DNA of 64,000 nucleotides, taken from positions 62,001 to 126,000 of the forward strand of contig JAEFAE010000005.1 of the NCBI GenBank assembly GCA_016291135.1, in the 5' to 3' direction. Source of the DNA: Bacteroidales bacterium (lineage in GTDB: Bacteria; Bacteroidota; Bacteroidia; Bacteroidales; F082). Under the pieces are notes generated by a model, which worked only from the letters and a program-made list of their open reading frames with translations, did not search any database and was not told where the DNA came from. The translations under genes and the position numbers were made by a program. Below, one piece after another: positions 16,289-24,948 of the stretch; the first letter of the stretch is position 1; the number at the start of each line of letters is the position of its first letter.

Positions 16289-18808
16289 TCAGAATTCCGT
16301 AACAAGCTTCAGATTTACATACCGTGGCGTCAGGTAGCTGTTGATGCCGTAGGCGTTGTTGTTCACGTCCTTGACCCAGGTGTAGGAGATGGTGTTGTTG
16401 ATATTCAACAGGTTGAACACCTCCAAGCTGACGTACATGTTCTTGACGTAGTTCAGGGGATTGCCCCGGCTGAAGCTGCTTCCCTCGTTGATGAGCTGCT
16501 TCACAAAGCCGATGTCCACACGCCGATAGGGCGGGTACCTGAACCGAGGGTCGTAGAAGTCGGAGGTGTCGTCGTTGGCAGGCATCCCCGTGCCGAAGGT
16601 CAACGTCATGTTGACTTTCCAGGTCGGCGCATTCGGGATGTAGTCTTGGAAGAACATGGAGAAGCTGACCCGCTGGTTGGAAGGACGGTAATGCCAGCCC
16701 AAGGGGATGGTGTCGGCCACGGCTGCATCGGAATGGTTGTAGAAAGGCAGCTTGTTCCCTTCAGCATCCACCAGGTAGTAATCCCCCTCGATGTCCTCGC
16801 GGTTTCTCATCAAGGAGAGGCTGGCCCAGCTGTCGATGCCCTTGACAAACTCGCCGTTGATCTTGAAATCGAGCCCCGTGACATAGCCCTTGGCCCGCTG
16901 GTCGGCATAGTAGCGGATCCGCACGTTGTCCACATCGTAGGGAATGATGTGCTGCAGATATTTGTAATAGGCCTCCGAGGTCAGAATGAAGGGCCGCCCC
17001 CAGGCGCGGAACTTGTAGTCGCTGCCCAAGACGAACTGATAGGAACGCTGGGGCTCGGCATCCAGGTAAAGGGTGCCGTCGCGTTGGCGCAGCTCGCGGT
17101 AGAAAGGTGTCTGGTTGTAGAGGCCTCCGGAGAGCCGGAACACGAGGTCCTTCCCCTCGAGGTTGGGCTTATAGGCGACCCCCAGACGGGGACTGCCGTA
17201 CACCTTGTGGTTATAGCCCCAGTAGTTGCCACGGAGGCCGGCAGTGAGCACCACTTCGCCCTCATTGGGAAGGAGGAAGGTAAGCGACTGTTGGACGAAA
17301 CCGTCCACATTGTGAAGGCCGAGCACGTTGTGCGCCCGATGGGCCATGCTGAGGGTGAGCTCGGGCAGCGCCGACGGCATCGTCCCCATGACATCCGGGA
17401 GGTGCGGAAGGCTGTATCCCGCCGAGTCCACCATGTTCCACTCGCTCACCACGTCGTCCACCCGCTGGTATTGGTAACGCACCCCCCACTTGAGCACGTC
17501 CTGATCGTTGACCTTGGTGCCCTTGTGGTCGAAATTGAACACCTGTGCGTAGAAGGCGTTACGGGCGTGCTTGAGGAAGGCGCCGGTTCCCATGTTGCTG
17601 ATCACGTTGCCCTGCTGCTCGGAGCCGAGCGAAGTCTCCACCTGCCCCAGGTAATACTCGCCGAGGATGTCGTAGGTCTCCCGCTCATAGGCGGAGTAGG
17701 CCGAGGCGATCCACTTCAGGTCGAGATCCTTGTTGGGCTTGAAATCCAGGGTCAGCGCGCCCAGCCCGGTGGTGTAGTCGTCCACCTCCTGGCCTTCCAT
17801 GTAGATGTCGAGACGGTAGACCGCGTTGATGAAACCCGCATCGGCCGTCGAGGACACGGGGGCGAGCGAATACAGGTTCTTGGAGTAATAGCCCAGGAAC
17901 GAAAGCTCCCAACGGTCGTTTAGCCGGTAGTTGAGCAGGGTCTGCACATCGGTGAAGCTGGGCTTGTAGTCGCCCTGGGTGTTCAACATGTTCAAGGCAA
18001 CGGCCGTGTTCTTGTAGCGCGCGCCGAGCAGGTAGCTGAAACGGTCCTTGCCAGCCACGCCCTCCACATGGGCTTCGGCGCCGAGCAGGCTGAGGGCCAG
18101 CGAGGCGCCGAACTCACGGGGTTTCTTATAGGTGACGTCGAGTACCGACGACATCTTGTCGCCATATTCCGCAGCGAAGCCGCCGGCGGAGAACTCGATA
18201 TTGTTGACCAGCCGGGAGTTGACAAAGGAGAGTCCCTCCTGTTGTCCTGAGCCCACCAGGAAAGGCCGGTAGATCTCGATGCCATTGACATAGATCAGGT
18301 TCTCGTCGAAGTTGCCGCCACGCACGGTGTATTGCGAGCTGAGTTCATTGTTGGAGATGACCCCGGGAAGGGTCTTGACCAGGTTCTCGATGCCTCCGCC
18401 GATGGAAGGCAGCAGGGTGGCCTGCCTGGGGTTGAGGCGGGTCAGGCTCGAGGCGTCGATGGCACGGTCGGAGATCACCGCGTCGGGCAGGCTCATGGCC
18501 GTGGCATGCAGCACCAGGTCGAGTTTCCGTTTCTCCCCCTTCGAGAGCCGCACCTGACGTTGGACAGTCTCATAGCCGACGAAGGTGACGCTCAGCGTCA
18601 GGGTGGTGTCGGCCGGAAGATGCAGCTCGTAACGTCCCTTGCCATCGGTCGTGACCCCTTGCGAAAGCGACGCGACAGCCACGTTGGCCAACTCCACCGG
18701 CATGCCCTGCTCATCGATAACCTTGCCGTACAACAGGCCTCTCGTCTCCTTCTGGGCAAAGGAGACCATCGACAAGAACAGCAGCAGGAGGGTCAAAGGG
18801 GTTCGCAT
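16289..18808 (-). CDS. TonB-dependent receptor with CarboxypepD_reg-like N-terminal domain
   Basis: 839-residue outer-membrane transporter. A signal peptide (about 1-18, ending VSFAQ) is followed by a CarboxypepD_reg-like domain (about 24-105, GKVIDEQGMPVELANV). The plug domain (about 120-245) has LPGVISNNELSSQYTVRGG and NGIEIYRPFL. The long beta-barrel ends at LKLVTEF. Energised by TonB-ExbBD, it imports a large or scarce substrate; which one cannot be read from sequence. There is no SusD-like lipoprotein beside it, so it is not a classic glycan utilisation pair and may take up iron complexes, cobalamin or peptides. A putative terminator of rpmB lies just upstream. Confidence 0.92.
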   Translation of the reverse strand: MRTPLTLLLLFLSMVSFAQKETRGLLYGKVIDEQGMPVELANVAVASLSQGVTTDGKGRYELHLPADTTLTLSVTFVGYETVQRQVRLSKGEKRKLDLVLHATAMSLPDAVISDRAIDASSLTRLNPRQATLLPSIGGGIENLVKTLPGVISNNELSSQYTVRGGNFDENLIYVNGIEIYRPFLVGSGQQEGLSFVNSRLVNNIEFSAGGFAAEYGDKMSSVLDVTYKKPREFGASLALSLLGAEAHVEGVAGKDRFSYLLGARYKNTAVALNMLNTQGDYKPSFTDVQTLLNYRLNDRWELSFLGYYSKNLYSLAPVSSTADAGFINAVYRLDIYMEGQEVDDYTTGLGALTLDFKPNKDLDLKWIASAYSAYERETYDILGEYYLGQVETSLGSEQQGNVISNMGTGAFLKHARNAFYAQVFNFDHKGTKVNDQDVLKWGVRYQYQRVDDVVSEWNMVDSAGYSLPHLPDVMGTMPSALPELTLSMAHRAHNVLGLHNVDGFVQQSLTFLLPNEGEVVLTAGLRGNYWGYNHKVYGSPRLGVAYKPNLEGKDLVFRLSGGLYNQTPFYRELRQRDGTLYLDAEPQRSYQFVLGSDYKFRAWGRPFILTSEAYYKYLQHIIPYDVDNVRIRYYADQRAKGYVTGLDFKINGEFVKGIDSWASLSLMRNREDIEGDYYLVDAEGNKLPFYNHSDAAVADTIPLGWHYRPSNQRVSFSMFFQDYIPNAPTWKVNMTLTFGTGMPANDDTSDFYDPRFRYPPYRRVDIGFVKQLINEGSSFSRGNPLNYVKNMYVSLEVFNLLNINNTISYTWVKDVNNNAYGINSYLTPRYVNLKLVTEF

Positions 18809-18848
18809 GAAATCAATAACTCGCTTTCGGGGGTTTTAGTATATCAAA

Positions 18849-18879
18849 CAAAAAAAGCCGCCACGCAAGCGCAGCAGCT
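18849..18879 (-). terminator. Probable terminator of rpmB
   Basis: Reading the minus strand after rpmB, a GC-rich imperfect hairpin (AGCTGC paired with GCGGCT through a wobble, with inner GC pairs) runs directly into seven T residues. Confidence 0.55.
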
Positions 18880-18903
18880 GTATTGTATCAACGGGATTGG
18901 CGA

Positions 18904-19146
18904 TTACCAACGGTTCAAGTTGCCCTTTTCGGCCGCATCCATGATAGCGGCATAGACACCCTTCTTGTTGATGGTGCGAAGACCGGCGGCAGAAACCTTC
19001 AGAACAACCCACTCATCCCACTCCGGAACGTAGAACTTCTTGATTTTCAGATTCGGCTCGAACGTTCTCTTGGTTCTCTTGTTGGAGTGCGAGACATTAT
19101 TACCCGTGATGGTCTTTTTTCCTGTGATTTGACAAACTTTTGACAT
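18904..19146 (-). CDS. rpmB: 50S ribosomal protein L28
   Basis: 80-residue basic ribosomal protein starting [22 protein letters not shown], the standard L28 opening, followed by [17 protein letters not shown] and [16 protein letters not shown]. Length is normal. In many Bacteroidota rpmB is followed by rpmG (L33) and a small DUF4295 gene; here a terminator and a TonB receptor follow instead, so the gene stands alone. A well-formed promoter, interleaved with that of the divergent gtrA-like gene, lies upstream. Confidence 0.97.
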   Translation of the reverse strand: MSKVCQITGKKTITGNNVSHSNKRTKRTFEPNLKIKKFYVPEWDEWVVLKVSAAGLRTINKKGVYAAIMDAAEKGNLNRW

Positions 19147-19193
19147 AACGCTATTCTTTATTAATTACAATTGTCTTCTCCAAAATGGGACTG

Positions 19194-19242
19194 CAAAAGT
19201 ACAGCTTTTTTTTGAATGCACAACACTTTTTTTCTATTTTTG
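19194..19242. promoter_or_regulatory. Interleaved divergent promoters of rpmB and the gtrA-like gene
   Basis: Minus strand: TACTTTTG at 19194-19201 with TTG at 19221-19223 (19 bp spacer). Plus strand: TTG at 19212-19214 and TATTTTTG at 19235-19242 (20 bp spacer). Each -33 lies between the other promoter's elements, so polymerase can occupy only one direction at a time. Confidence 0.65.
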
Positions 19243-19262
19243 CACCCTCAAAGACGGAAATC

Positions 19263-19658
19263 TTGACCCTACGCAGTATTTATCGGAGCCATCGGCACTT
19301 TTTTCTCTATGCCCTGTTCGGCCTGGTGAGCACCGCTGTGGAATTCGGCTTCTTCGCCCTGTTATGCCGCTGGATGCCCTATCTGTGGGCCAATGTCATC
19401 GCTTTCCACATCGGCATCCTGTGCAGTTTCATCCTGAACCGGAACATCAATTTCCGGAAGGAAGACAAGACCATGCTCCGTTTCGGCCTCTTCTATCTGG
19501 TCCAGATCATCTGTCTGGCACTGAATTCATTGATCCTGTATCTCTGCGTGGATCTCGGCCATTGGAATCCCTTGGTCGCCAAGGGCATTTCCATCGTGTT
19601 GACGGCGCTGCTGCCCTTCTTCCTTAATAAATATATTACCTTCGGTAAGAGAATCTGA
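19263..19658 (+). CDS. GtrA-like membrane protein
   Basis: 131 residues from a TTG start at 19263, chosen because any earlier in-frame start (for example 19185) would precede the -7 box at 19235. Four hydrophobic segments (FFLYALFGLVSTAVEFGFFALL, YLWANVIAFHIGILCSFILN, FGLFYLVQIICLALNSLILYL, VAKGISIVLTALLPFFLNKYI) match the GtrA/DPMS flippase family. The conserved FILNRNINFR loop after helix 2 is present. GtrA proteins are thought to help flip lipid-linked sugars for glycan decoration. No glycosyltransferase neighbour is present, so the partner is unknown. Confidence 0.83.
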   Translation: MTLRSIYRSHRHFFLYALFGLVSTAVEFGFFALLCRWMPYLWANVIAFHIGILCSFILNRNINFRKEDKTMLRFGLFYLVQIICLALNSLILYLCVDLGHWNPLVAKGISIVLTALLPFFLNKYITFGKRI

Positions 19659-19703
19659 TGGTATTTTGTCCCAGGGGTTGCCCTGCGGGCAACCCCGTGG
19701 CTA

Positions 19704-19995
19704 CCGACAGGACACCCCTAACGGGGTGTTTATGAACCCCGTAGGGGTTCGACCTTGGTAGCCAGGGGTACAACCCCTGGAATACGGGAAATCGTATTTT
19801 TTATTCCCTTTTCCACCAATCCCACGGTTCCGACAGGACACCCCTAACGGGGTGTTTATGAACCCCGTAGGGGTTCGACCTTGGTAGCCAGGGGTACAAC
19901 CCCTGGAATACGGAAAATCGTATTTTTTTATTCCCTTTTCCACCAATCCCACGGTTCCGACAGGACACCCCTAACGGGGTGTTTATGAACCCCGT
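19704..19995. repeat. 126/127-bp tandem repeat of nested C4/G4 palindromes (2.3 copies)
   Basis: Unit 1 is 19704-19829, unit 2 is 19830-19956, and a truncated third copy (19957-19995) stops 2 bp before the mscS stop codon. Units are almost identical, differing mainly in a T-run length. Each contains three short palindromes: ACACCCC-TAAC-GGGGTGT, AACCCC-GTA-GGGGTT and CCAGGGGT-ACA-ACCCCTGG. A fourth hairpin, CCAGGGGTTGCCC with GGGCAACCCCGTGG, lies just upstream. The minus strand is open across it, but the reading simply repeats and has no start context, so I do not call a gene. It fills the intergenic region 19659-19997. Confidence 0.92.
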
Positions 19996-19997
19996 TG

Positions 19998-20909
19998 TTA
20001 TTGGGGCATGTGGACCTGGACCTGCGGGAAGGGGAAATTCAAACCTTCCTCGGGAAGCGTCTTATACACCTTCTCGTTCATGGCGAAGAACACCGGCCAG
20101 TAGTCCGGAGACTTGACCCACGCCCGCATCTTGATGTCGACGGAACTGTCGCTGAGCTGGCCGATCTCAACAAAAGGTGCCGGATCCTTGAGGATGCGGG
20201 GCTCCTCGTCGCACAGCCTGAGCAAGGCGGCCTTCGCCTTGTCGTAGTCGTCGCCGTAGGAGATGGAGACCGTCCAATCCACCCGGCGCGTGTCTTCCTT
20301 GGTGAAGATGGTCATCACACCCGTGGACAGGATACCGTTGGGGATGTGGATCACCTTGTTGTCCATGGTCAAGATGATCGTGTTGAAGATCTGAATCTCC
20401 TTGACCACGCCTTCTTGCCCTTGGGCGGCGATGAAGTCGCCCACCTTGAACGGACGGAACAGGATGATGATGACACCTCCCGCAAAGTTCTGCAAGGTGC
20501 CGCTTAGGGCCATGCCGATGGCCAGGCCGGCAGAGGCCAGCAGGGCGACCAAAGAAGAGGTATTTACACCTAATATACTGATTATAAATATAATAAGTAT
20601 AAAATTCAGAATGACCGAGATCAGGTTCGAGAGGAACTTATGCACGGTGGGGTCGCCATGACGGCTCATCAGGCCTTTGGCCATCCAGTTTTTCAACAAT
20701 TTGATGACCCAACGCCCGATGATCAGGACGAGGATGGCCACCAAGATCTTGATGCCCAACGGCACGAGATATTGCTTGACCAGCTGCGGGAGCCATTCGT
20801 TCACGGGCGTCTCCTTGATCTTTTGAAAGGTGTCGGTCATCGCCTGAAGGGTGGAGTCGTTCTGTATCGTGTTGCCTACTTTTTCGGTAAGGGTATCGCT
20901 CTGTAACAT
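19998..20909 (-). CDS. mscS: Small-conductance mechanosensitive channel (MscS family)
   Basis: 303-residue inner-membrane channel that releases solutes on hypo-osmotic shock. Three membrane helices: LVPLGIKILVAILVLIIG, a second (VILNFILIIFIISILGV), and the pore helix with the Gly/Ala pattern ALLASAGLAIGMALSGTLQN. FRPFKVGDFI and the PNGILST loop of the beta domain follow, then an alpha/beta C-terminal domain. The start at 20909 (MLQSDTLTEK) is preferred; an upstream in-frame ATG would precede the -7 box at 20930. The third copy of the tandem repeat reaches almost to the stop codon. Confidence 0.93.
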   Translation of the reverse strand: MLQSDTLTEKVGNTIQNDSTLQAMTDTFQKIKETPVNEWLPQLVKQYLVPLGIKILVAILVLIIGRWVIKLLKNWMAKGLMSRHGDPTVHKFLSNLISVILNFILIIFIISILGVNTSSLVALLASAGLAIGMALSGTLQNFAGGVIIILFRPFKVGDFIAAQGQEGVVKEIQIFNTIILTMDNKVIHIPNGILSTGVMTIFTKEDTRRVDWTVSISYGDDYDKAKAALLRLCDEEPRILKDPAPFVEIGQLSDSSVDIKMRAWVKSPDYWPVFFAMNEKVYKTLPEEGLNFPFPQVQVHMPQ

Positions 20910-20929
20910 GGTCTCAAAGATTTTGTGAG

Positions 20930-20937
20930 CAAAAGTA
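20930..20937 (-). promoter_or_regulatory. -7 box of mscS
   Basis: TACTTTTG on the minus strand, 20 bp ahead of the mscS ATG. No clear -33 element. On the other strand only a weaker TATTATTG is seen before the exosortase gene. Confidence 0.45.
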
Positions 20938-20983
20938 CAACTTTTTTTATTATTATTGCAGCTTGAAACGAGTATAACATCGC

Positions 20984-21616
20984 ATGGGCACGGCATCTTC
21001 TTCCCCGATTGGCCGCCTCAAGGCTTACTGCAACGACCCCAAGAACCGAAGCACGGTCGACGTGGGGCTGTTCATCATTCTCATTCTCAGTTTCCATTTC
21101 CTCTTCCTGGGATGGCAGGCCGTCGGCTACTGGCCCATCAAGGGCGCCATCGACCGGCTGAGCCTCTGGGCGGTCAACCTGCTCTTCGACCAGAGCACCT
21201 GGGTGCTACAACACGTGTTCGGCATCGACATCACCACCCTCACCGACCGCCGTCTCATCGCCGCCCTCGACCACGCAGGCGGCTGGGCCAATGTGGTCGT
21301 CGCACCGGAATGCGCCAGCCTCAAGCAATGGTGCCACTGGCTGTTTCTGATGCTGCTCTTCCCCGGACCCTGGAAGCACAAGGCCTGGTACATCCCCGCC
21401 GGATTGGTCGTCATCGAATGGACCAACGTGGTGCGGATCTGCGGCATCCTGATGATGCAGATACAATGGCCCGGACCCAACACCTTCCACATCGCCCACG
21501 ACTATGTCTTCAAGGCCTTCTTCTACTTCGTCATCTTCCTGATGTGGGTACTCTGGGTCGAGAAGTTCAAGAATAAAGACCTCAAGAATAAGAAACCAGA
21601 AAACAATACACCATGA
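20984..21616 (+). CDS. Exosortase/archaeosortase family transpeptidase-like membrane protein
   Basis: 210-residue multi-pass membrane protein with the exosortase catalytic pattern: Cys110 in APECASLKQW, Arg151 in TNVVRICGI and His172 in HIAHDYVFK, each next to a membrane helix. Hydrophobic segments lie around 28-44, 55-68, 115-130, 136-160 and 175-193. Exosortases are thought to cut C-terminal PEP-CTERM-like signals and transfer the protein to a glycan or lipid. No obvious sorting-signal substrate is beside it. Its stop overlaps the next gene by 4 bp (ATGA), so it is translationally coupled to a ROK kinase, with a GH89 lipoprotein gene after that. The subfamily is not assigned. Confidence 0.8.
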   Translation: MGTASSSPIGRLKAYCNDPKNRSTVDVGLFIILILSFHFLFLGWQAVGYWPIKGAIDRLSLWAVNLLFDQSTWVLQHVFGIDITTLTDRRLIAALDHAGGWANVVVAPECASLKQWCHWLFLMLLFPGPWKHKAWYIPAGLVVIEWTNVVRICGILMMQIQWPGPNTFHIAHDYVFKAFFYFVIFLMWVLWVEKFKNKDLKNKKPENNTP

Positions 21617-22701
21617 ACAGCGACATCATCTTTGTCCTCGACGCCGGCGGAACCGGATTCAAGTTCTCGGCTGTGCAGGACTATCAGGAAATCATAACGC
21701 CCTTCACCATCCCTTCGGCGGCAGACACCCTCGAGGCCGTCTTGCAGAAGCTTCTCGACGGCTTCCACCAGTGCGAGACCCTGTGCGGGAGCAAGGCCAA
21801 GGCCATCAGCTTCAGCTTCCCCGGCCCCGCCGACTATCCCAACGGCATCATCGGCGACCTGCCTAACCTGCCCACCTTTCGCGGGGGCGTGGCTTTGAAG
21901 CAGCTGCTTGAGAACGAATTCGGAGTGCCGGTCTTCATCAACAACGACGGCGACCTCTTCGTCTATGGCGAGGCCCTCGCCGGGCTCCTGCCCGCCGTCA
22001 ACCAGCTGATGGAGCAGCGGGACAACCCCAAGCGCTACAAGAACCTCTTCGGCGTGACCCTCGGCACCGGCTTCGGCGGCGGCATCGTCATCAACAAGGT
22101 GCTCCTCAACGGCGACAACTCCGCCGGCGGCGAGATCTGGTGCTCGCGCAACATCCTCTATCCCGATGCCATCGCCGAGGAGAGCGTCAGCATCCGCGGC
22201 GTGCGCCGGGTGTATGCCCGTGAGGCCGGCCTCGCCTTCGACGAGGCACCCCAGCCTTACGACCTCTATCGCATCGCCCAAGGCGAGCAGGAGGGGAATC
22301 AGGAGGCGGCCCTCAAGGCCTGGGACGAGCTCAGCACCGTCCTGGCCGACGTCATTGGCAACGGACTCCGCTTCACCGACGGCCTGGCGGTCATCGGCGG
22401 CGGCCTTTCGGGCGCCTGGCCGGTGTTCATGCCCATGCTCATCCAAAAGCTCAACCAGCCTTACACCCTCGCCGACGGCAGCACCCTCCCCCGTATGGAG
22501 ACGCAGGCCTACAACCTGGAGGATGCCACCGACTGTATCCGTTTCGCGGAGAAAACGGGTAAGATGGTCACCGTGCCTTTCAGCGACCAACAAGTATGGT
22601 ACGACGCCTCCAAACGCGTCGGGGTGGGCATCACCAAACTCGGCACCTCTTCGGCCGTAGCCATCGGCGCCTACGCTTTCGCCATGAACCAACTTGGATG
22701 A
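21613..22701 (+). CDS. ROK family sugar kinase-like protein
   Basis: 362-residue ASKHA-fold protein. The phosphate-1 motif FVLDAGGTGFKFSAV is at about residues 7-21, SFSFPGPADYPNGIIGDLPN follows, NNDGDLFVYGE contains the catalytic Asp region, GVTLGTGFGGGIVI is the phosphate-2 motif and LAVIGGGLSG is the adenosine motif. The Cys-rich zinc motif (CxCGxxGCxE) of many ROK proteins is absent. Likely a cytoplasmic hexose or N-acetylhexosamine kinase. The neighbouring GH89 lipoprotein suggests N-acetylglucosamine as a candidate substrate, which is inference only. It overlaps the exosortase gene by 4 bp and is followed 27 bp later by the GH89 gene. Confidence 0.88.
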   Translation: MNSDIIFVLDAGGTGFKFSAVQDYQEIITPFTIPSAADTLEAVLQKLLDGFHQCETLCGSKAKAISFSFPGPADYPNGIIGDLPNLPTFRGGVALKQLLENEFGVPVFINNDGDLFVYGEALAGLLPAVNQLMEQRDNPKRYKNLFGVTLGTGFGGGIVINKVLLNGDNSAGGEIWCSRNILYPDAIAEESVSIRGVRRVYAREAGLAFDEAPQPYDLYRIAQGEQEGNQEAALKAWDELSTVLADVIGNGLRFTDGLAVIGGGLSGAWPVFMPMLIQKLNQPYTLADGSTLPRMETQAYNLEDATDCIRFAEKTGKMVTVPFSDQQVWYDASKRVGVGITKLGTSSAVAIGAYAFAMNQLG

Positions 22702-22728
22702 TAAATAATTGACAATCAATATATTATT

Positions 22729-24948
22729 ATGAAGAAAATCTATTTATTGGTCCTTATGGGCCTCATAGTCTTCGTTTCCTGCACCCCCAAGGAAACCGAC
22801 CCCGAAGTCCTCGCCATGCGCGGACTCGTGAACCGTGTGATCCCCGAGTTCTCCGACCAGATCAAGTTGGAGCGGCTCCAAGACACCGTCGACCGCTACG
22901 AGTTTGAAAGCCAAGGGAACAAGATCGTCATCCGAGGCAACAACGCCAACAGCATGGCCGTCGGACTGAACCGTTACCTCAAATATTACTGCCATGCCGA
23001 GTTCCCCTGGTTCATGGAAGAGGCCTTGGAGATGCCCGCCGCCTTGCCTGCCGTCCCCGCCAAGGTGAGCGAGACCGCCCGGGTGCCGGAGCGTTTCTTC
23101 CTCAACTACTGCACCTTCGGCTACACCATGCCCTGGTGGAGCTGGGAGCAATGGGAACACTTCATCGACTGGATGGCCTTGAACGGCATCAACCTGCCTC
23201 TGGCCATCACGGGACAGGAGTCGGTATGGTATGAGGTGTGGAGCGAGCTCGGCCTCACCGACGAGGAGATCCGCAGCTACTTCACCGGCCCCGCCCACCT
23301 GCCTTGGCACCGGATGCAGAACATCGACCGTTGGGGCGGCCCCCTGCCGATGTCGTGGCTCGAGAACCAGAAAGCCCTGCAGCAGAAGATCGTAGCCCGT
23401 GAACGGGAACTCAACATGAAACCGGTGCTGCCCGGCTTCGCCGGGCACGTGCCCCCCTGCATCACACGCCTCTACCCCGAGGCACCCTTGGCCTCGTTGG
23501 GCGACTGGGCCGGCTTCGACAGCACCTGCTGGTGCAAGTTCCTCGACCCGCTCGATCCCCTATACACCGAAATACAACAGAAGTTCATCGCCAAGCAGAC
23601 CGAGTTCTACGGCACCGACCACATCTACGGCATCGACATCTTCAACGAGCTCATCCCACCGAGCTGGGAGCCCGAATACCTCGCGCGCGTAAGCCGTCAG
23701 GTGTATGAGTCGTTGGAAGCCGCCGACCCCGAGGCGCGGTGGCTCGAGATGGCATGGCTCTTCTGGAACGAGCGCCAATATTGGGAAGTGGACAACCGCA
23801 TCGAGGCCTACATCACCTCCATGCCGAAAGACCGTCACATCATGCTCGATTACTACTGCGAGCGGCAGCCCGTGTGGGAGCGTACCGACAGCTACTACGG
23901 CGTGCCTTACATCTGGTGCTACCTCGGCAATTTCGGCGGCAACTCCATGCTCGCAGGCAACCTCGACACCGTCAACGTCCGCATCGAACGTGCCTTCGAG
24001 AAAGGCGGCGACAACTTCGTGGGCATCGGCTCCACCTTGGAAGGCTTCGACTGCAACCCCTTCATGTATGAATATGTGTTCGAGAAGGCCTGGGACAGCC
24101 CGCTCACCCGAGACGTGACCGCCTGGGTGGAGAAACTGGCCGACCAACGCGGCGGCAAGGAGGATCCCGCCATGCGAGCCGCCTGGAAGCTCTTGGCCGA
24201 CAGCGTCTATAATAAGGTGTCGTCGCCCGGGCAGACCGTGCGCATCAACCAACGCCCCACCATGGGCGACATCAACGAATACCGGCAGTATTACGTGGCA
24301 CCGACCTACAAATACAACAATCTCACCCTGTTGCAGGTGCTCGACGCGCTGCTCGCCTCCGACTGCAGCAGCCGCGCCCGCCACTTCGATGTGGTGAACA
24401 TCACCCGTCAGCTGCTGGGCAACTGGTTCAGCGACCTCTATGCCGACTATGTGAAAGCCTATCGCGACAAAGACTATGACAAGCTCCATCGGATCGAAGC
24501 CACAATGACCTCCATCCTCGACGACACCGATGCCATCCTGGCCACAGAGAGCGCTTTCCTGGTAGGTCGTTGGATCAGGGACGCCCGCGCCATCGGCACC
24601 ACCGACGAAGACAAGGACTACTTTGAGCGCAACGCACGCAACCTCATCACCACCTGGGGCGAGGAAGACGCCTTGCTCAACGAATACGCCAGCCGTGGCT
24701 GGGCAGGCCTCACCGCCACCTACTATGCCTACCGCTGGAAGGAGTTCTTCAAGGATGTGAACGCCGCCATCGAGGCGAAGAAGCCCTTCGACGAGAAGGC
24801 CTACCACGACCGCATCTGCAAATACGAAGGACAATGGTGGCGCAAACGCCTAGGCACCTTCCCCGCCGAGCCGCAAGGCGACGGCGTGGCCATGGCTAGG
24901 GAAATCGCTGAAAAATACCGGAAAGACCTGGAGGAACGTTATTCCTAA
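22729..24948 (+). CDS. Alpha-N-acetylglucosaminidase (GH89) lipoprotein
   Basis: 739-residue lipoprotein (lipobox at Cys18, IVFVSC) homologous to NAGLU. A small N-terminal alpha/beta domain (about 25-105) precedes a TIM-barrel catalytic domain (about 115-450) with FGYTMPWWSWEQWEHFIDWM, GQESVWYEVW, GFAGHVPPCI and the DIFNELIPPSWEP acid region. The helical C-terminal domain includes DLYADYVKAY and the final GWAGLTATYYAYRWKEF. The family removes terminal alpha-GlcNAc from host mucin-type glycans or heparan sulfate; secretion as a lipoprotein implies action in the periplasm or on the cell surface. Coding ends overlap the convergent MATE gene by 4 bp. Confidence 0.94.
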   Translation: MKKIYLLVLMGLIVFVSCTPKETDPEVLAMRGLVNRVIPEFSDQIKLERLQDTVDRYEFESQGNKIVIRGNNANSMAVGLNRYLKYYCHAEFPWFMEEALEMPAALPAVPAKVSETARVPERFFLNYCTFGYTMPWWSWEQWEHFIDWMALNGINLPLAITGQESVWYEVWSELGLTDEEIRSYFTGPAHLPWHRMQNIDRWGGPLPMSWLENQKALQQKIVARERELNMKPVLPGFAGHVPPCITRLYPEAPLASLGDWAGFDSTCWCKFLDPLDPLYTEIQQKFIAKQTEFYGTDHIYGIDIFNELIPPSWEPEYLARVSRQVYESLEAADPEARWLEMAWLFWNERQYWEVDNRIEAYITSMPKDRHIMLDYYCERQPVWERTDSYYGVPYIWCYLGNFGGNSMLAGNLDTVNVRIERAFEKGGDNFVGIGSTLEGFDCNPFMYEYVFEKAWDSPLTRDVTAWVEKLADQRGGKEDPAMRAAWKLLADSVYNKVSSPGQTVRINQRPTMGDINEYRQYYVAPTYKYNNLTLLQVLDALLASDCSSRARHFDVVNITRQLLGNWFSDLYADYVKAYRDKDYDKLHRIEATMTSILDDTDAILATESAFLVGRWIRDARAIGTTDEDKDYFERNARNLITTWGEEDALLNEYASRGWAGLTATYYAYRWKEFFKDVNAAIEAKKPFDEKAYHDRICKYEGQWWRKRLGTFPAEPQGDGVAMAREIAEKYRKDLEERYS

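Noticed and set aside
16289-18808. SusC-like glycan transporter
   Set aside because: No SusD-like gene is adjacent, and the protein is shorter than typical SusC at 839 residues; kept as a general TonB receptor.
19701-19952. Open reading frame on the minus strand through the tandem repeat
   Set aside because: The predicted peptide simply repeats itself because the DNA is a tandem repeat; no promoter, start context or signal, and the region is made of palindromes.
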